Notes: generated from the sequence alone by a model not told the origin. A stretch of DNA of 64,000 bases from T3Sed10-213 sp012519365 (GCA_033809355.1 JAPXLV010000006.1:1-64000), one strand, 5' to 3'. Positions 24,525 through 34,773 are shown, counted from the stretch's first letter. A program made the numbers and translations.

Positions 24525-25669
24525 AATACTTTGAGGTGATACGAACCGACTCGCACAGTGCTGCTCGCCGCGGACGACTGGTCACACCGTACGGGATTGC
24601 GGAAACGCCGGCCTTTATGCCGGTCGGCACCCGCGGCTCGGTCAAAGGGCTGCTGCCGGCGATGGTACGTCAAACAGGCGCGCAGATCATATTGGCCAAT
24701 ACGTATCATTTGCTGCTGCGGCCGGGGCCGGATATCGTGGCGGCACTGGGCGATTTGCACGGCCTGATGGGCTGGGAGGGTCCGATTCTGACCGACAGCG
24801 GCGGATATCAGGTGTTTTCGCTCAGTACGCTGAACCGTATCGGCGATGACGGTGTGGAGTTTGCCAGCCATATTGACGGGGCGAAGATCTATCTGGATGC
24901 GCGCATCGCCACTGAAACGCAAAACCGTCTTGGCGCCGATATTATTATGTGCTTTGATGAGTGTACGCCGTGGCCGTGTCCGCAGCGGCATCTGGAAAAG
25001 GCCGTCGAGCGGACGATTCGCTGGGCTGAACAATGTAAAGCAGCACACGCAAACGGCCGACAAATGCTGTTCGGGATTGTTCAGGGCGGGGTGGATAAGG
25101 CCCTGCGAAGCCGCTGTGCGGCGGCTCTGGTACTGATGGACTTTGACGGCTATGCCATCGGCGGGCTGAGCGTCGGCGAAGGCCATGACCTGATGACAGC
25201 CACGGTTCGACATACCGCAGCCCTGCTGCCGGAGAATAAACCCCGCTATCTGATGGGCGTGGGGATGCCGGTGGATATCGTGGAAGCGGTTCGAGCGGGT
25301 GTCGATATGTTTGACTGTGTGCTGCCAACCCGAAACGGACGCAATGCCTTCGCGTTTACGGCCGACGGCCCGATGCGGATGCGCAACAGTGCGTTCAGTC
25401 GGGACACCGAGCCGATCGAGGCCGAGTGTCCGTGTCCGGCATGCCGCCAATTCAGCCGCGGTGCTATTCGGCATTTTTTTAATGTCGGCGAAATGCTGGG
25501 GCCGATATTGGTAACGCTGCATAATTTGACCTATTATCAGCGTCTGATGAGCGAGATTCGAACGCACATCGAGCAGGGAACGTTCAACGCCTGGGCGGAT
25601 GCCTTCGGCGAAAAACATAAAACCGAAAATCAATGTGAACTTACAAGTAACGAAGGAAAGATGCCATGA
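24521..25669 (+). CDS. tgt: Queuine tRNA-ribosyltransferase
   Basis: 382 residues, normal length. It exchanges guanine 34 for the queuosine precursor preQ1 in tRNAs with GUN anticodons. Seen: MPVGTRGSVKGLLP, the active-site LTDSGGYQVFSLS, FGIVQGGVDKALR, GGLSVGEGHD, the nucleophile segment DMFDCVLPTRNGRN, and the zinc-binding CPCPACRQFSRGAIRH. It overlaps the spoIID-like gene by 4 bases at its start and yajC by 4 bases at its end. The tgt-yajC-secD order is widespread in bacteria and supports all three calls. Confidence 0.97.
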   Translation: MKYFEVIRTDSHSAARRGRLVTPYGIAETPAFMPVGTRGSVKGLLPAMVRQTGAQIILANTYHLLLRPGPDIVAALGDLHGLMGWEGPILTDSGGYQVFSLSTLNRIGDDGVEFASHIDGAKIYLDARIATETQNRLGADIIMCFDECTPWPCPQRHLEKAVERTIRWAEQCKAAHANGRQMLFGIVQGGVDKALRSRCAAALVLMDFDGYAIGGLSVGEGHDLMTATVRHTAALLPENKPRYLMGVGMPVDIVEAVRAGVDMFDCVLPTRNGRNAFAFTADGPMRMRNSAFSRDTEPIEAECPCPACRQFSRGAIRHFFNVGEMLGPILVTLHNLTYYQRLMSEIRTHIEQGTFNAWADAFGEKHKTENQCELTSNEGKMP

Positions 25670-26103
25670 ACTCATTATGGATGCTCGCATCGGCGGAGGA
25701 AACCGGCCAACAAAGTCCGGAAGGTGCGGTAATTACAATGGAAGAGTCCGCACCGACGACAACGCCCTCAACCCAAAGCGACGGCAGTGCGCCCGCGCCG
25801 GAAGAAACCAGCCCCCAAGTGCAACAACCCAACCCCCTGTTTTGGCTGATGATTGGCATCCTGGTGGTGTACCTCTTCTTGTTTATGTACAGGGGGCCGC
25901 GAAAAAAACAACAGGAACATCAGAAAATGGTGTCCTCGCTGAAAAAGAATGACCGTGTGCGCACCATCGGCGGCATTTACGGCACTGTTCTGGACGTTCG
26001 GGACGATGAAATCGTGCTGAAGGTCGATGAGAGCAGCAACACCAAAATCCGCGTTATCCCCTCGGCCATCGCAACGGTACTGAGCAACACCAAACAAGAT
26101 TAA
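25666..26103 (+). CDS. yajC: Preprotein translocase subunit YajC
   Basis: 145 residues. An acidic and Pro/Thr-rich N-terminus of about 55 residues precedes the single membrane span PLFWLMIGILVVYLFLFMY. Then come the conserved RGPRKKQQEHQKMVSSLKKN and RVRTIGGIYGTVLDVRDDEI segments of the YajC family. It associates with SecDF at the inner-membrane translocon. The N-terminal extension before the span is longer than in E. coli YajC. The start overlaps the tgt stop (ATGA), and secDF starts 43 bases downstream. Confidence 0.95.
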   Translation: MNSLWMLASAEETGQQSPEGAVITMEESAPTTTPSTQSDGSAPAPEETSPQVQQPNPLFWLMIGILVVYLFLFMYRGPRKKQQEHQKMVSSLKKNDRVRTIGGIYGTVLDVRDDEIVLKVDESSNTKIRVIPSAIATVLSNTKQD

Positions 26104-26146
26104 TCCATCAGCGCTTACGTTTTTACTCTTTTGACGGGAACTGATT

Positions 26147-29100
26147 ATGGTTAAAGATCAACTGTGGAAGATTGTCGTAATTTTGATCATTGTCGCGGCC
26201 TGTGCGCTGTATGTCTATCCGCCGCACCAAAAACTCAAGCTGGGTTTGGATCTGGCCGGGGGGACCAGTTTGGTGTATGAAATTGACACCACCGGTTTGA
26301 AGCCGCAAGAACAGCGAGGCCTGGCTCAACGAATGATCCCGATCTTGCTGCGGCGGATTGACCCGACTCATGTGGCCAATATTGTGATGCGTCCGCAGGG
26401 AGATACCCGCATCGAAATTCAGATTCCGCTGGCCAGCGCTGAGGCACGACAGCGACGGGAAGCCTACGAAAAGGCCCTGCTGGCCCTGGAAGAGGAAAAT
26501 ATCAATCTGCTTCGGATTCGCCAGGTATTAAACCTTGAACCGGCCGAGCGGGAGAAGTTATTCGAGGAATTTTCACGCGGCCGTGCCGAACGTCGGGCCG
26601 TCCTGGATGAACTGGCCAACATCTATGATCTGCGCCGGCAAAAACAAGAGCAGCGCGATATGCTCGTGGCCGAAATGGACACGATTCGTCAGCAGTTGGC
26701 CGAGGCGGGGCTGGACGTTGAGCGGCTTCAATCTTATCTGATGCAATGGGTTAAACTGGACAGCGACAAACGGCGTGAAGAAATCGAGACCTATGTCAAA
26801 GCCAATGTATCGGATGAAACCGGCAACGGCCTTGGGGAAAAACAAACCCAAGCGCGGAATCTGATTGACGACTACATCGCGATCTATCAGCGGTGGGAGC
26901 CGATTGTCAATGAACTGACCGATCCGGAAAACGGCCTGAATGTTCAATGGCAAAACGCGATTCGAAATCTGCAAACCCTGAATTTGAATATTGATCAACT
27001 CCGGGACATTCTCGACATGCCCGGCAATTCGGGCAAACGTCGCGAGATGATTGATGCCCTAAAGGCCCAGTTCCCTGACAGGGCCGATAAAATTGAAGCG
27101 GTCGTGCAAGCCTATGATGCCTACAGTTCCGTCGGCGGACGGCTGGACAACCCCGAAGACCTTAAACGAATGATCAAAGGCGCCGGTGTTTTGGAATTCC
27201 GCATTTTGCCGACTCTGGATGATGACAATGCCGAACAGTTAGCCGCCTATGTCGAAGCGCTGCGTGAGAAAGGCCCCAAAGAAGCTTCGGACAATCGGTA
27301 TATTTGGTGCGAAATCGAAGATCCTGCGTCCTGGCCGCCGAATTTGGGCATTACGGCGACCTTCGGGGATAAGAGGTATGTCCTGGCTTCGAATCAGCCC
27401 GATGAAACAATGCTTCAGCAAGGACAGCGTCAATGGCGGCTTCGGCGGGCCTTCCCCACCACCGATCGCCATGGGGCCCGATCTATTGGGTTTACCTTTG
27501 ATGAAATCGGGGCTAACTTGTTCTACCGTTTGACCAGCACGAATCTCGGACGTCCCTTGTGTATCCTGTTGGATAACCGTGCTATTTCGGCGCCGAATAT
27601 CGAAAGCGCAATTCGCTCACAGGGCGTTATCACGGGCCGTTTCTCACAAACCGAAATTGAGGACATGGTCAACAAACTCAACGCCGGTTCACTGCCGGCG
27701 CGGCTCAGCGATGTGCCGATTTCGGAGCGTACCATCGGCGCGACGCTGGGGGCCGACAACCTGCAAAAAGGGATTCGGGCCGGTCTGATCGGACTGGCGG
27801 CCGTGGCCATCTTCATGCTCATCTATTATATGCTGGCCGGTGCGATTGCCGACATAGCGCTGGTGATGAATATCATCATTGTCCTGAGCGTGATGGCGCT
27901 GCTGCAATCGACGTTCACCCTGCCGGGCATTGCCGGTTTGATTTTGACCATTGGTATGAGCGTGGACGCGAATGTGCTGATTTTTGAGCGTATTCGAGAA
28001 GAACAGAAGCGCGGCTCCTCGCTTCGCTCGGCGATTGCCAACGGCTATTCGAGGGCGTTCAGCACTATTTTCGACTCCAACGTTACTACCTTTGGTGTGG
28101 CAGCTATTTTGTATATGGTAGCCTCAGAAGAAATCAAAGGCTTTGCCATTGTGCTGATGCTGGGTATTTTGGCCAGTATGTTTACGGCCCTGTTCGTCAC
28201 GCGGGTGATCTTTGACCTGTTGACGACATCCCGTCTGCTGACCGGCCCGCTGCCGATGTTCGGGCTGTTTCAGAATGTCTCTGTTGACTGGATGAAGCTG
28301 CGGTCGGTCTTTTTTCCCATTTCGCTGATTTTGGTTGTCGGCGGTTTGGTCATCTTTTTCACCCGTGATGAGACGACCAACAGCAAATACGACATTGAAT
28401 TTACCGGCGGAACAAGCGTTCAGATCGACCTGAAGGAAGGTGCCGGACTGGACCGTGCCGCGGTCGAACGCCGCTTCAGAGACTATGCCCTTTCCATCGG
28501 CAATATGGCATTGGCCGCAGCCCGCGTCAATGAGGTGGGAACAAGCGGACGTCAGTTTGAGATCAGCACGGCGGAAACCAACGTCACCACCGCCCGGTTG
28601 ACCTTTCAAACAGAGCCGGTGCCGAATGCAGAAACAATTCTTGAACGGATTCGTGAGGCCGCCCGCCAACTGGGACAGCGTCTGGGACAACTTAAGGTGA
28701 CGCCCATTGAGCAGAATGTCTTTGAAGTCTCGACCAGTCGCTTTAATATCGCAGCCGTTCGGGAGGTTCTTGAGGCCGCTTTCAAAGAAGATGAAAATGT
28801 CATCATCGGCGACCCTGTGGTACACGAAGTCGTCACCGATGCCGTCCGCGAAGCCTTCAAGGACTTTCTGGCTGTTCGGGAAAACCTGGGGATTAAAATC
28901 CTCCGGGAAGAACGCATCCTTCCCAGCTCGGACGATGCGGCGATTTTGGCAGATTATCTGGGCGGAATTAAACTGGTTTGCGAACTGGAAACCGGTACCA
29001 CGGCCGCGGATCTGGATGCCCGCATCCGCGACATTCGTTTCAAGCCCGACATGCAGGATTTAGAATGGTATCGTTACAATATCCTGGACGAAAATCTCCA

Positions 29101-29836
29101 GGAACCGGATCCTGAACAACGGCTGACCAAATTCGTCTATGTCAGCGTCCATCCGGAAGCGGGATATCGTGAGCTGGACGAAAATGAATGGGAACGCTTC
29201 GTGAAAAACGAAAAAAACAAACTGATCACCGCCGCATCGCTGGAAGAATCGCTTTCGCGGGTCACCCAGATCGATCCTTCCATCGGCAGCAAGGCCAAAC
29301 AGCAGGCGATGGTGGCGATTCTTCTGTCGCTGGTCGGTATTATCGGTTACATTTGGATTCGATTCGGTACGCTGCGATTTGGTGTCACCGCCATAGTGGC
29401 TTTGATACACGACGTGTGTATTGCGCTCGGTGCGGTGACGGGGTGTACCTATCTTGCCGGAACGCCGCTGGGCAATGCCCTGCTGATCGGCGATTTTAAG
29501 ATCAATCAGGAAATCATCGCGGCGTTCTTGACCCTTATCGGCTACTCGCTGAACGACACCATTGTGGTCTTTGACCGCATTCGTGAAAACCGCGGCAAAT
29601 CCTCTATCCTGACGCCTCAATTAATCAATAATAGTATTAACCAGACCCTCAGTCGAACATTGCTGACCTCGATGACAACGTTTATCGTGGTGTTGATTAT
29701 GTACATCTGGGGTGGTGAAGGCCTTCGAGGATTTACCTGCGTGATGTTAATCGGCATTCTCGTCGGTACGCACTCCTCAATCGCGATTGCGGCGCCGTTG
29801 TTGTTGATCGGGGCCCCTAAAGAAGACAAAAAGTAA
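26147..29836 (+). CDS. secDF: Fused protein translocase SecDF
   Basis: 1229 residues in one chain. SecD half: an N-terminal span, then LGLDLAGGTSLVYEID, the P1 domain, and membrane block IGLAAVAIFMLIYYMLAGAI with GMSVDANVLIFERIREE. SecF half: YDIEFTGGTSVQIDL, then GYSLNDTIVVFDRIRENRGK and a final span. The fused chain is about 290 residues longer than E. coli SecD plus SecF. The additions are a coiled-coil-rich insert in SecD P1 (about residues 103-330) and a long SecF P1 region (about 760-1040). SecDF uses the proton gradient to help pull exported proteins across the membrane. Follows yajC; a strong terminator comes after the stop. Confidence 0.96.
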   Translation: MVKDQLWKIVVILIIVAACALYVYPPHQKLKLGLDLAGGTSLVYEIDTTGLKPQEQRGLAQRMIPILLRRIDPTHVANIVMRPQGDTRIEIQIPLASAEARQRREAYEKALLALEEENINLLRIRQVLNLEPAEREKLFEEFSRGRAERRAVLDELANIYDLRRQKQEQRDMLVAEMDTIRQQLAEAGLDVERLQSYLMQWVKLDSDKRREEIETYVKANVSDETGNGLGEKQTQARNLIDDYIAIYQRWEPIVNELTDPENGLNVQWQNAIRNLQTLNLNIDQLRDILDMPGNSGKRREMIDALKAQFPDRADKIEAVVQAYDAYSSVGGRLDNPEDLKRMIKGAGVLEFRILPTLDDDNAEQLAAYVEALREKGPKEASDNRYIWCEIEDPASWPPNLGITATFGDKRYVLASNQPDETMLQQGQRQWRLRRAFPTTDRHGARSIGFTFDEIGANLFYRLTSTNLGRPLCILLDNRAISAPNIESAIRSQGVITGRFSQTEIEDMVNKLNAGSLPARLSDVPISERTIGATLGADNLQKGIRAGLIGLAAVAIFMLIYYMLAGAIADIALVMNIIIVLSVMALLQSTFTLPGIAGLILTIGMSVDANVLIFERIREEQKRGSSLRSAIANGYSRAFSTIFDSNVTTFGVAAILYMVASEEIKGFAIVLMLGILASMFTALFVTRVIFDLLTTSRLLTGPLPMFGLFQNVSVDWMKLRSVFFPISLILVVGGLVIFFTRDETTNSKYDIEFTGGTSVQIDLKEGAGLDRAAVERRFRDYALSIGNMALAAARVNEVGTSGRQFEISTAETNVTTARLTFQTEPVPNAETILERIREAARQLGQRLGQLKVTPIEQNVFEVSTSRFNIAAVREVLEAAFKEDENVIIGDPVVHEVVTDAVREAFKDFLAVRENLGIKILREERILPSSDDAAILADYLGGIKLVCELETGTTAADLDARIRDIRFKPDMQDLEWYRYNILDENLQEPDPEQRLTKFVYVSVHPEAGYRELDENEWERFVKNEKNKLITAASLEESLSRVTQIDPSIGSKAKQQAMVAILLSLVGIIGYIWIRFGTLRFGVTAIVALIHDVCIALGAVTGCTYLAGTPLGNALLIGDFKINQEIIAAFLTLIGYSLNDTIVVFDRIRENRGKSSILTPQLINNSINQTLSRTLLTSMTTFIVVLIMYIWGGEGLRGFTCVMLIGILVGTHSSIAIAAPLLLIGAPKEDKK

Positions 29837-29858
29837 CTCAGACCGATAAACACCTGTC

Positions 29859-29899
29859 AGGCCGGCGGGAAAGGCGTTTCCTGTCGGCCTTTTCTTTTT
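29859..29899 (+). terminator. Rho-independent terminator after secDF
   Basis: A 14-bp stem (29859-29872 with 29877-29890, two G-U pairs) around the loop GGCG, followed by TTTCTTTTT. It closes the spoIID-tgt-yajC-secDF transcript. Confidence 0.88.
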
Positions 29900-29972
29900 C
29901 AGAGAGTCTCTTTCTTGTCGTCCAGGACAGAAAAAACTTTTCAGCTTGGCGCCGGTTGCTTATACTTTTGGT

Positions 29973-30716
29973 ATGCTCAATATCGCTGTAAAAGCCTGCG
30001 GGGACAACTGGGTCTATATTCATCCCTATCAGAATGACAGATGCTGGGTAGTGGATCCGTCCGAGGCGTCCTGCGTGCTGGATGTCCTCGCAAAAAAGGG
30101 GTTAAGGCCGACACATCTTTTGGCAACCCATCATCATGCCGACCACATCGGAGGCATCGCTGCCCTGAAAAAAACGTTCGGCTGCACGGTGCTCAGTGCC
30201 GAGCCACATCGCATAGCCCAGACGGATATGTGTGTTAAAGACGGAGATACGCTCAAATTGGGCGATTGGACAATCACCGTACTGGGTACACCGGGACATA
30301 CGAGCGGCAGCGTCTGTTATTATGCGATGCATCCAGCCGCCGGCTCCATGCTCTACAGTGGTGATACGCTGTTTTGCTTTGGGTGCGGCCGTCCTTTTGA
30401 GTGTTCCGCGGAGACCTTATACCAATCGCTCAAACGGCTTTCCACCCTGCCGGATGACACGCTCGTCTGTCCGGGACACGATTACACCGAAGAAAATATC
30501 CGATTCGCGCTGACACTCGAGCCGAACAGAACGGAGCTTAAACAGTGGCTCCAGAGCACCCCGTCGCAACCACATTTTACGTCGACCACCCTGGCGCAGG
30601 AAAAACAATACAATCCATTTTTACGATGCGACCAGGAAACCATCCGTCAGGCGGTCAATCGGCAGGAGCCTGAAGCTGTATTTACGGAATTGCGCCGCCG
30701 GAAGGACCATTTCTGA
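29973..30716 (+). CDS. Metallo-beta-lactamase-fold hydrolase, hydroxyacylglutathione hydrolase-like (GloB)
   Basis: 247 residues from the ATG at 29973, which gives the family-like start MLNIAVKACGDNWVYIH; the TTG at 29946 is less likely. The metal-binding motif is ATHHHADHIGG (HxHxDH), followed by TPGHTSGSVCYY, YSGDTLFCFGCGRPFECSAE and CPGHDYTEENIRFAL. The C-terminal HAGH-type segment ends in FTELRRRKDHF, as in glyoxalase II enzymes that hydrolyse S-lactoylglutathione. Planctomycetes often lack glutathione, so the true thioester substrate is uncertain. It stands alone between the secDF terminator and the M16 peptidase gene. Confidence 0.9.
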   Translation: MLNIAVKACGDNWVYIHPYQNDRCWVVDPSEASCVLDVLAKKGLRPTHLLATHHHADHIGGIAALKKTFGCTVLSAEPHRIAQTDMCVKDGDTLKLGDWTITVLGTPGHTSGSVCYYAMHPAAGSMLYSGDTLFCFGCGRPFECSAETLYQSLKRLSTLPDDTLVCPGHDYTEENIRFALTLEPNRTELKQWLQSTPSQPHFTSTTLAQEKQYNPFLRCDQETIRQAVNRQEPEAVFTELRRRKDHF

Positions 30717-30817
30717 CCAGGTGCCATCTTGTTTTCGGGGGCTTGACCCAATTGCGGTTTTGGATTATAACCAAAACAAAATCAATCAAACACCTTTTGG
30801 AACATAGGAAACAACTT

Positions 30818-33625
30818 ATGAAACCAACGCAACAAAGCCGCCTCGCCGGGAGGGTGCTGGTCAGTTTCCTGGCCGTTTTGTCTTTTGGAACCCTCGCTTA
30901 CGCCAAATCCGAGGCCCCGACTCGGCCGGAGAAACTGTTTGATTACCAGTTAATCACTCTCGACAATGGGATGCGGGTAGTGACGGTGGAAGATTTTTCG
31001 GCCCCGCTCGTCGAGGTCCAGGTCTGGTATGAAGTGGGCTCCAAAGACGAAGAGCCGAATCGTCAGGGCTATGCACACATGTTTGAGCATATGATGTTCA
31101 AGGGCACCGACCGGGTCAGTTCTGATGGGCATTTTAGCTTTATTCGAAAGGTCGGCGGCACCTGCAACGCCTACACCAGTTTTGACCAGACGGTTTATAT
31201 CCAGACCCTGCCGGCATATGAGCTGGAGCTGGCATTGTGGCTGGAGGCCGAACGAATGGCGTTTTTGAAAATTGATCAGGACAATGTGGACACTGAACGT
31301 AAGGTCGTTGAAGAAGAACTGCGGATGGGTGAAAATCGCCCATACGGCACATTGTTCAAAAAAATCTATGCCGCGTTGTTCAGCCAGCACCCCTATCGCT
31401 GGACGCCCATCGGCAATATCGCCCATCTGCGTGCTACCAGTGTTGGGGACCTGCGGTCGTTCTGGAATCGTTATTATCTGCCCAACAACGCCACGTTGGT
31501 AATTGTAGGGGCCGTTAAACATCAAGATGCCCAAAAGATGGCCGAGCGTTATTTCGGCTGGATTTCCCCCGGGCCGCAGCCGCCGCGTGTGACGATTGAA
31601 GAACCGCAGCCAACCTCTGCCCGAACGATTGTGATTGATGATGAAAACGCGCCGACCGGCGAGGTGATGATGATCTGGCGAACCGTCCCGATGGGCCATC
31701 CCGATGAAACGGCGCTGGATTTTCTGAGTGAAATTCTCGGCGGCGGAAAAAGCAGCCGTGTTTATCGCCGTTTGGTTGCCGAGCAGCAAATCGCTGTGGA
31801 CGCTGGCAGTTGGACGCAAAATTTGCAGCAAGCCGGTCTGTTTACCCTCTCGGCGACCCTGCCGACCACGTCAGAAGAGTACGAAACCGCCCTGGCAGCG
31901 CTGGCTGAACAACTCGAGGCGATTCAAGAAAACGGTATTTCCGAAGAGGAGCTGGAAAAGGCCCGCAACCAACTGCTCCGAAATACAGTAACCGCCACGT
32001 TGACCGTTCGAAGCAAGGCCCGACTCATCGGAACGGCGGCAGTCATCATTGGCGATGTGACCCGCGTCGATCGGCTTTTGGATGAAATTCGAGCCGTTAC
32101 CGCCGAGGATGTGCAGCAGGCCGCCAATGCCTATCTCAGAAAAGATCGCGTATTTCGGTTTATCGTCAAAAAGAATGAAAAAGGCATGCTCGGCGCACGG
32201 CTGGACGATGACAGTGCCCCGATTACTGCCGAGCCGGAACGTGTTTCCCCGCCGCCGGGACGGCCGGGCGTCCAGCGACCGGAAGATTTCCCCGAAACGC
32301 CTCCGTTCGCCAAGTCGCGTACCACCAACTTTGACCTGCCTTACCGCGAAAGTGTCTTGCCCAACGGTCTAAAGGTGATGACCGTGTCTAATCCCAAGGC
32401 GCCGTTTGTGTCGGTGATGCTGGGCCTGCCCAACGGGGCTTGGACGGAAGATAAGCCCGGCCTTGCCGCCATAACGCTGGAAATGTTGACCCGCGGTACG
32501 GAAAAATACAGCGAAGCCGAATTGGCCCGACTTCTTGAACGGTATGCCATTTCTTTAGAAGGATCGGCCAATAAAGACAACGCCCTCGTGTCGATGAGCG
32601 CCTTGACTGAGCATCTCGAGCGCGGGATGGAGCTGATGACCGAGACGGTCTTAAAACCGACCTTTGTCGAGACTGAATTTGAGAAATTGCTGGCTCAGGA
32701 AATTACCACCTTAAAAGTTCGCCAGCAAGACCCGCGTTACCTGGCGGAGACATGGTTTTACAGGTCTGTCTTTGACGAGCATCCCTATAGCCGCCCGATC
32801 AAAGGAACACCGGAACACCTCCGGCAGATCCTGCCGAGCGACCTGAAATCGTGGTGGAACAAGTTTGCCCGTCCTGATCAAACGGCGCTGATTTTTGCCG
32901 GCGATATCACGCAGGAAAAGGCCGCGATGCTGGCCGGGAAATACCTTGGCCAATGGAAAACGGTGTCGGCGGAAACACCCCAGGTTCCGGCCGATGTTCC
33001 GACGCCCAAACCGACTCATATCGTGCTGGTGGATCGTCCCGGCAGTGCCCAGGCTCAGCTCCATGTGGGGCATTTGGGGATCACACGCCACCAACAGCCG
33101 GATTATTTTTACGCCCTGATGGGTGCGAATTATTTCGGCGGTGCTTTCAACAGCCGACTAAACGAAAATATCCGTGTCAAACGCGGCCTGACCTACGGGG
33201 CCAGCGGCTGGTTCAACGCGCTGCGAATGGCCGGCACGTTTGAGGTCTCAACCTTTACCCGCAATGAGAGCGTGATGGAAACGCTGGAGGTGATTTTTGA
33301 TCAGATTAAGCAGTTCCGAACCGTTTTCCCAAGTGAAACCGAATTCAGCGACACCCAAAGCTATCTGCTGGGCAGTTTTGCCCGCAATCGTGAAACTCCG
33401 CAGCAAGTCGCAAGGGATTTATGGCTGATTGAATCGCAACAGCTTGGACGCGACTATTTCCAAAAATTTTACGGCACTATTGAGCACGCCACACCTGAAG
33501 CCTGCATTCACGTCATTCAGAAGATCATTTATCCCGACAAACTGACGATCGTGGTTGTCGGCGATGCAAAGGTGCTCAAAAAGCCGCTGGAAACCCTCGC
33601 CCCTGTCGAGATCGTCCAGCCATAG
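30818..33625 (+). CDS. Secreted M16 family zinc metallopeptidase, duplicated halves in one chain
   Basis: 935 residues from the ATG at 30818, which has AGGAA upstream and a signal peptide ending near LAYA. The N-terminal half is catalytic: QGYAHMFEHMMFKGTDRV has the inverted HxxEH zinc motif (His87, Glu90, His91), and a distal acid lies in ERKVVEEELRMGENRPYG. The C-terminal half starts near RESVLPNGLKVMTVSNPKAP. It has LAAITLEMLTRGTEKYSEAE where the zinc motif should be, so it is non-catalytic, and keeps the substrate-binding RVKRGLTYGASGWF. This active/inactive pairing is normal for the pitrilysin-like PqqL/M16B proteins. It probably degrades peptides in the periplasm. A strong convergent terminator follows. 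Confidence 0.93.
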   Translation: MKPTQQSRLAGRVLVSFLAVLSFGTLAYAKSEAPTRPEKLFDYQLITLDNGMRVVTVEDFSAPLVEVQVWYEVGSKDEEPNRQGYAHMFEHMMFKGTDRVSSDGHFSFIRKVGGTCNAYTSFDQTVYIQTLPAYELELALWLEAERMAFLKIDQDNVDTERKVVEEELRMGENRPYGTLFKKIYAALFSQHPYRWTPIGNIAHLRATSVGDLRSFWNRYYLPNNATLVIVGAVKHQDAQKMAERYFGWISPGPQPPRVTIEEPQPTSARTIVIDDENAPTGEVMMIWRTVPMGHPDETALDFLSEILGGGKSSRVYRRLVAEQQIAVDAGSWTQNLQQAGLFTLSATLPTTSEEYETALAALAEQLEAIQENGISEEELEKARNQLLRNTVTATLTVRSKARLIGTAAVIIGDVTRVDRLLDEIRAVTAEDVQQAANAYLRKDRVFRFIVKKNEKGMLGARLDDDSAPITAEPERVSPPPGRPGVQRPEDFPETPPFAKSRTTNFDLPYRESVLPNGLKVMTVSNPKAPFVSVMLGLPNGAWTEDKPGLAAITLEMLTRGTEKYSEAELARLLERYAISLEGSANKDNALVSMSALTEHLERGMELMTETVLKPTFVETEFEKLLAQEITTLKVRQQDPRYLAETWFYRSVFDEHPYSRPIKGTPEHLRQILPSDLKSWWNKFARPDQTALIFAGDITQEKAAMLAGKYLGQWKTVSAETPQVPADVPTPKPTHIVLVDRPGSAQAQLHVGHLGITRHQQPDYFYALMGANYFGGAFNSRLNENIRVKRGLTYGASGWFNALRMAGTFEVSTFTRNESVMETLEVIFDQIKQFRTVFPSETEFSDTQSYLLGSFARNRETPQQVARDLWLIESQQLGRDYFQKFYGTIEHATPEACIHVIQKIIYPDKLTIVVVGDAKVLKKPLETLAPVEIVQP

Positions 33626-33652
33626 GGAAGGCGAAGGACAAAGGATAGAAAT

Positions 33653-33692
33653 CAGAGGTCAGAGAAAAACCAAGACTTTTCTCTGACCTCTG
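33653..33692. terminator. Bidirectional terminator between the M16 and MgtE genes
   Basis: A perfect 16-bp stem, CAGAGGTCAGAGAAAA with TTTTCTCTGACCTCTG, around an 8-base loop. The A/T ends of the stem supply T-runs on both strands. The genes on either side converge on it. Confidence 0.85.
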
Positions 33693-33731
33693 AACGCGAG
33701 GGTCTGCATACAGCGAATGTTTGCACGTGAT

Positions 33732-34742
33732 TTACATCACCAACCATTTCATTAAATTGAAGTAATACAGCAGTGTGGCAACGTCAGCACACGCCAGCAC
33801 AATCGGGCCGGCGGCAACTTTAGGGTCCATTCTCAGCGAACGAATCAGCGACGGGATCAGCACACCCAGCCCGCAAGCGGTCAAAATCGAAAGCGACACA
33901 CTCATACCGACCGCCAAACTCTGGATAAACTGCCGTTTCGCAACAAATGCAGCTATTCCGATCAGCAAGCCGCAGCCTGCCCCCAGCAGCAGTGACGTTG
34001 CCAACTCCTTGCTGAGAAAACGACGAACAATACTCCACGAAAAGTACCGCTCATCGAGGGCCTGCAGCGTAACAGTCATTGACTGCGTACTGACACTCTC
34101 ACCCAGCGCCAGCACAACGGTTATAAACATCGCCAGCAATACCACCTGCTGAATCAACAGTTCATAAAAACTTGCGATAAATGCACACAGTAAACCGCTG
34201 GCGACATTACACAACAGCCAGGGAAACCGTTCCTTGAATCGTGCCCAGGGCGAAACGTGCCGATTGAGGCTGATGTGCAGGCCGAGCATCTGAAAAAACC
34301 GATCTATCTGAGGGCGCTGCATCATCGAAAGCGAATCGATGGCATCTTCAGTAAAATGCCCTAAATCCAGCACGCCGAGCATCTTTCGTTCCTCATCAAC
34401 CACCGGCACAGCCAATAGTTTATGCTCAAGCATCAGCGAGCCGGCCTGAGCAATTGTTGCTTCGTCGGACACCGCGACTACATCGGGCAGCATGCAATCG
34501 GCAATCTTCGTATCGGGCTTTGCAAACAATAGGTTGCGCACCGGCACCACACCGACAAGGCGCTGTTGGTCATCAAGCACGTAAAAATAGGTAATCTGCT
34601 GATCTGCTCGCTGTTTTTGGATTTTCGCCAGGGCCTGAGCAACCGTATCATCGGCCTTAAAACTGACAAATCGCCGATAAAGATGTTTCCTTGCCTGTTC
34701 ATTCAAAAAAGTTCTGTTCGATGAATTCGTATTTTTTCCCAT
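33732..34742 (-). CDS. MgtE-like divalent cation transporter with CBS domains
   Basis: 336 residues. Two CBS motifs occupy about residues 22-145 (YFYVLDDQQRLVGVVPVRNL and LAVPVVDEERKMLGVLDLGH). The membrane part follows from about residue 175, with spans such as LLCNVASGLLCAFIASFYEL and the pore-region SVSTQSMTVTLQAL and MDPKVAAGPIVLACADVATL. These match MgtE-type Mg transporters (SLC41 family). The N-terminal superhelical domain of typical MgtE (about 120 residues) is missing, so the protein is short; the CBS region could still gate the channel. Cation specificity is not proven by the sequence. Confidence 0.85.
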   Translation of the reverse strand: MGKNTNSSNRTFLNEQARKHLYRRFVSFKADDTVAQALAKIQKQRADQQITYFYVLDDQQRLVGVVPVRNLLFAKPDTKIADCMLPDVVAVSDEATIAQAGSLMLEHKLLAVPVVDEERKMLGVLDLGHFTEDAIDSLSMMQRPQIDRFFQMLGLHISLNRHVSPWARFKERFPWLLCNVASGLLCAFIASFYELLIQQVVLLAMFITVVLALGESVSTQSMTVTLQALDERYFSWSIVRRFLSKELATSLLLGAGCGLLIGIAAFVAKRQFIQSLAVGMSVSLSILTACGLGVLIPSLIRSLRMDPKVAAGPIVLACADVATLLYYFNLMKWLVM

Positions 34743-34773
34743 ATGCTCTCAATATCACTCCCAAAACCAATTT

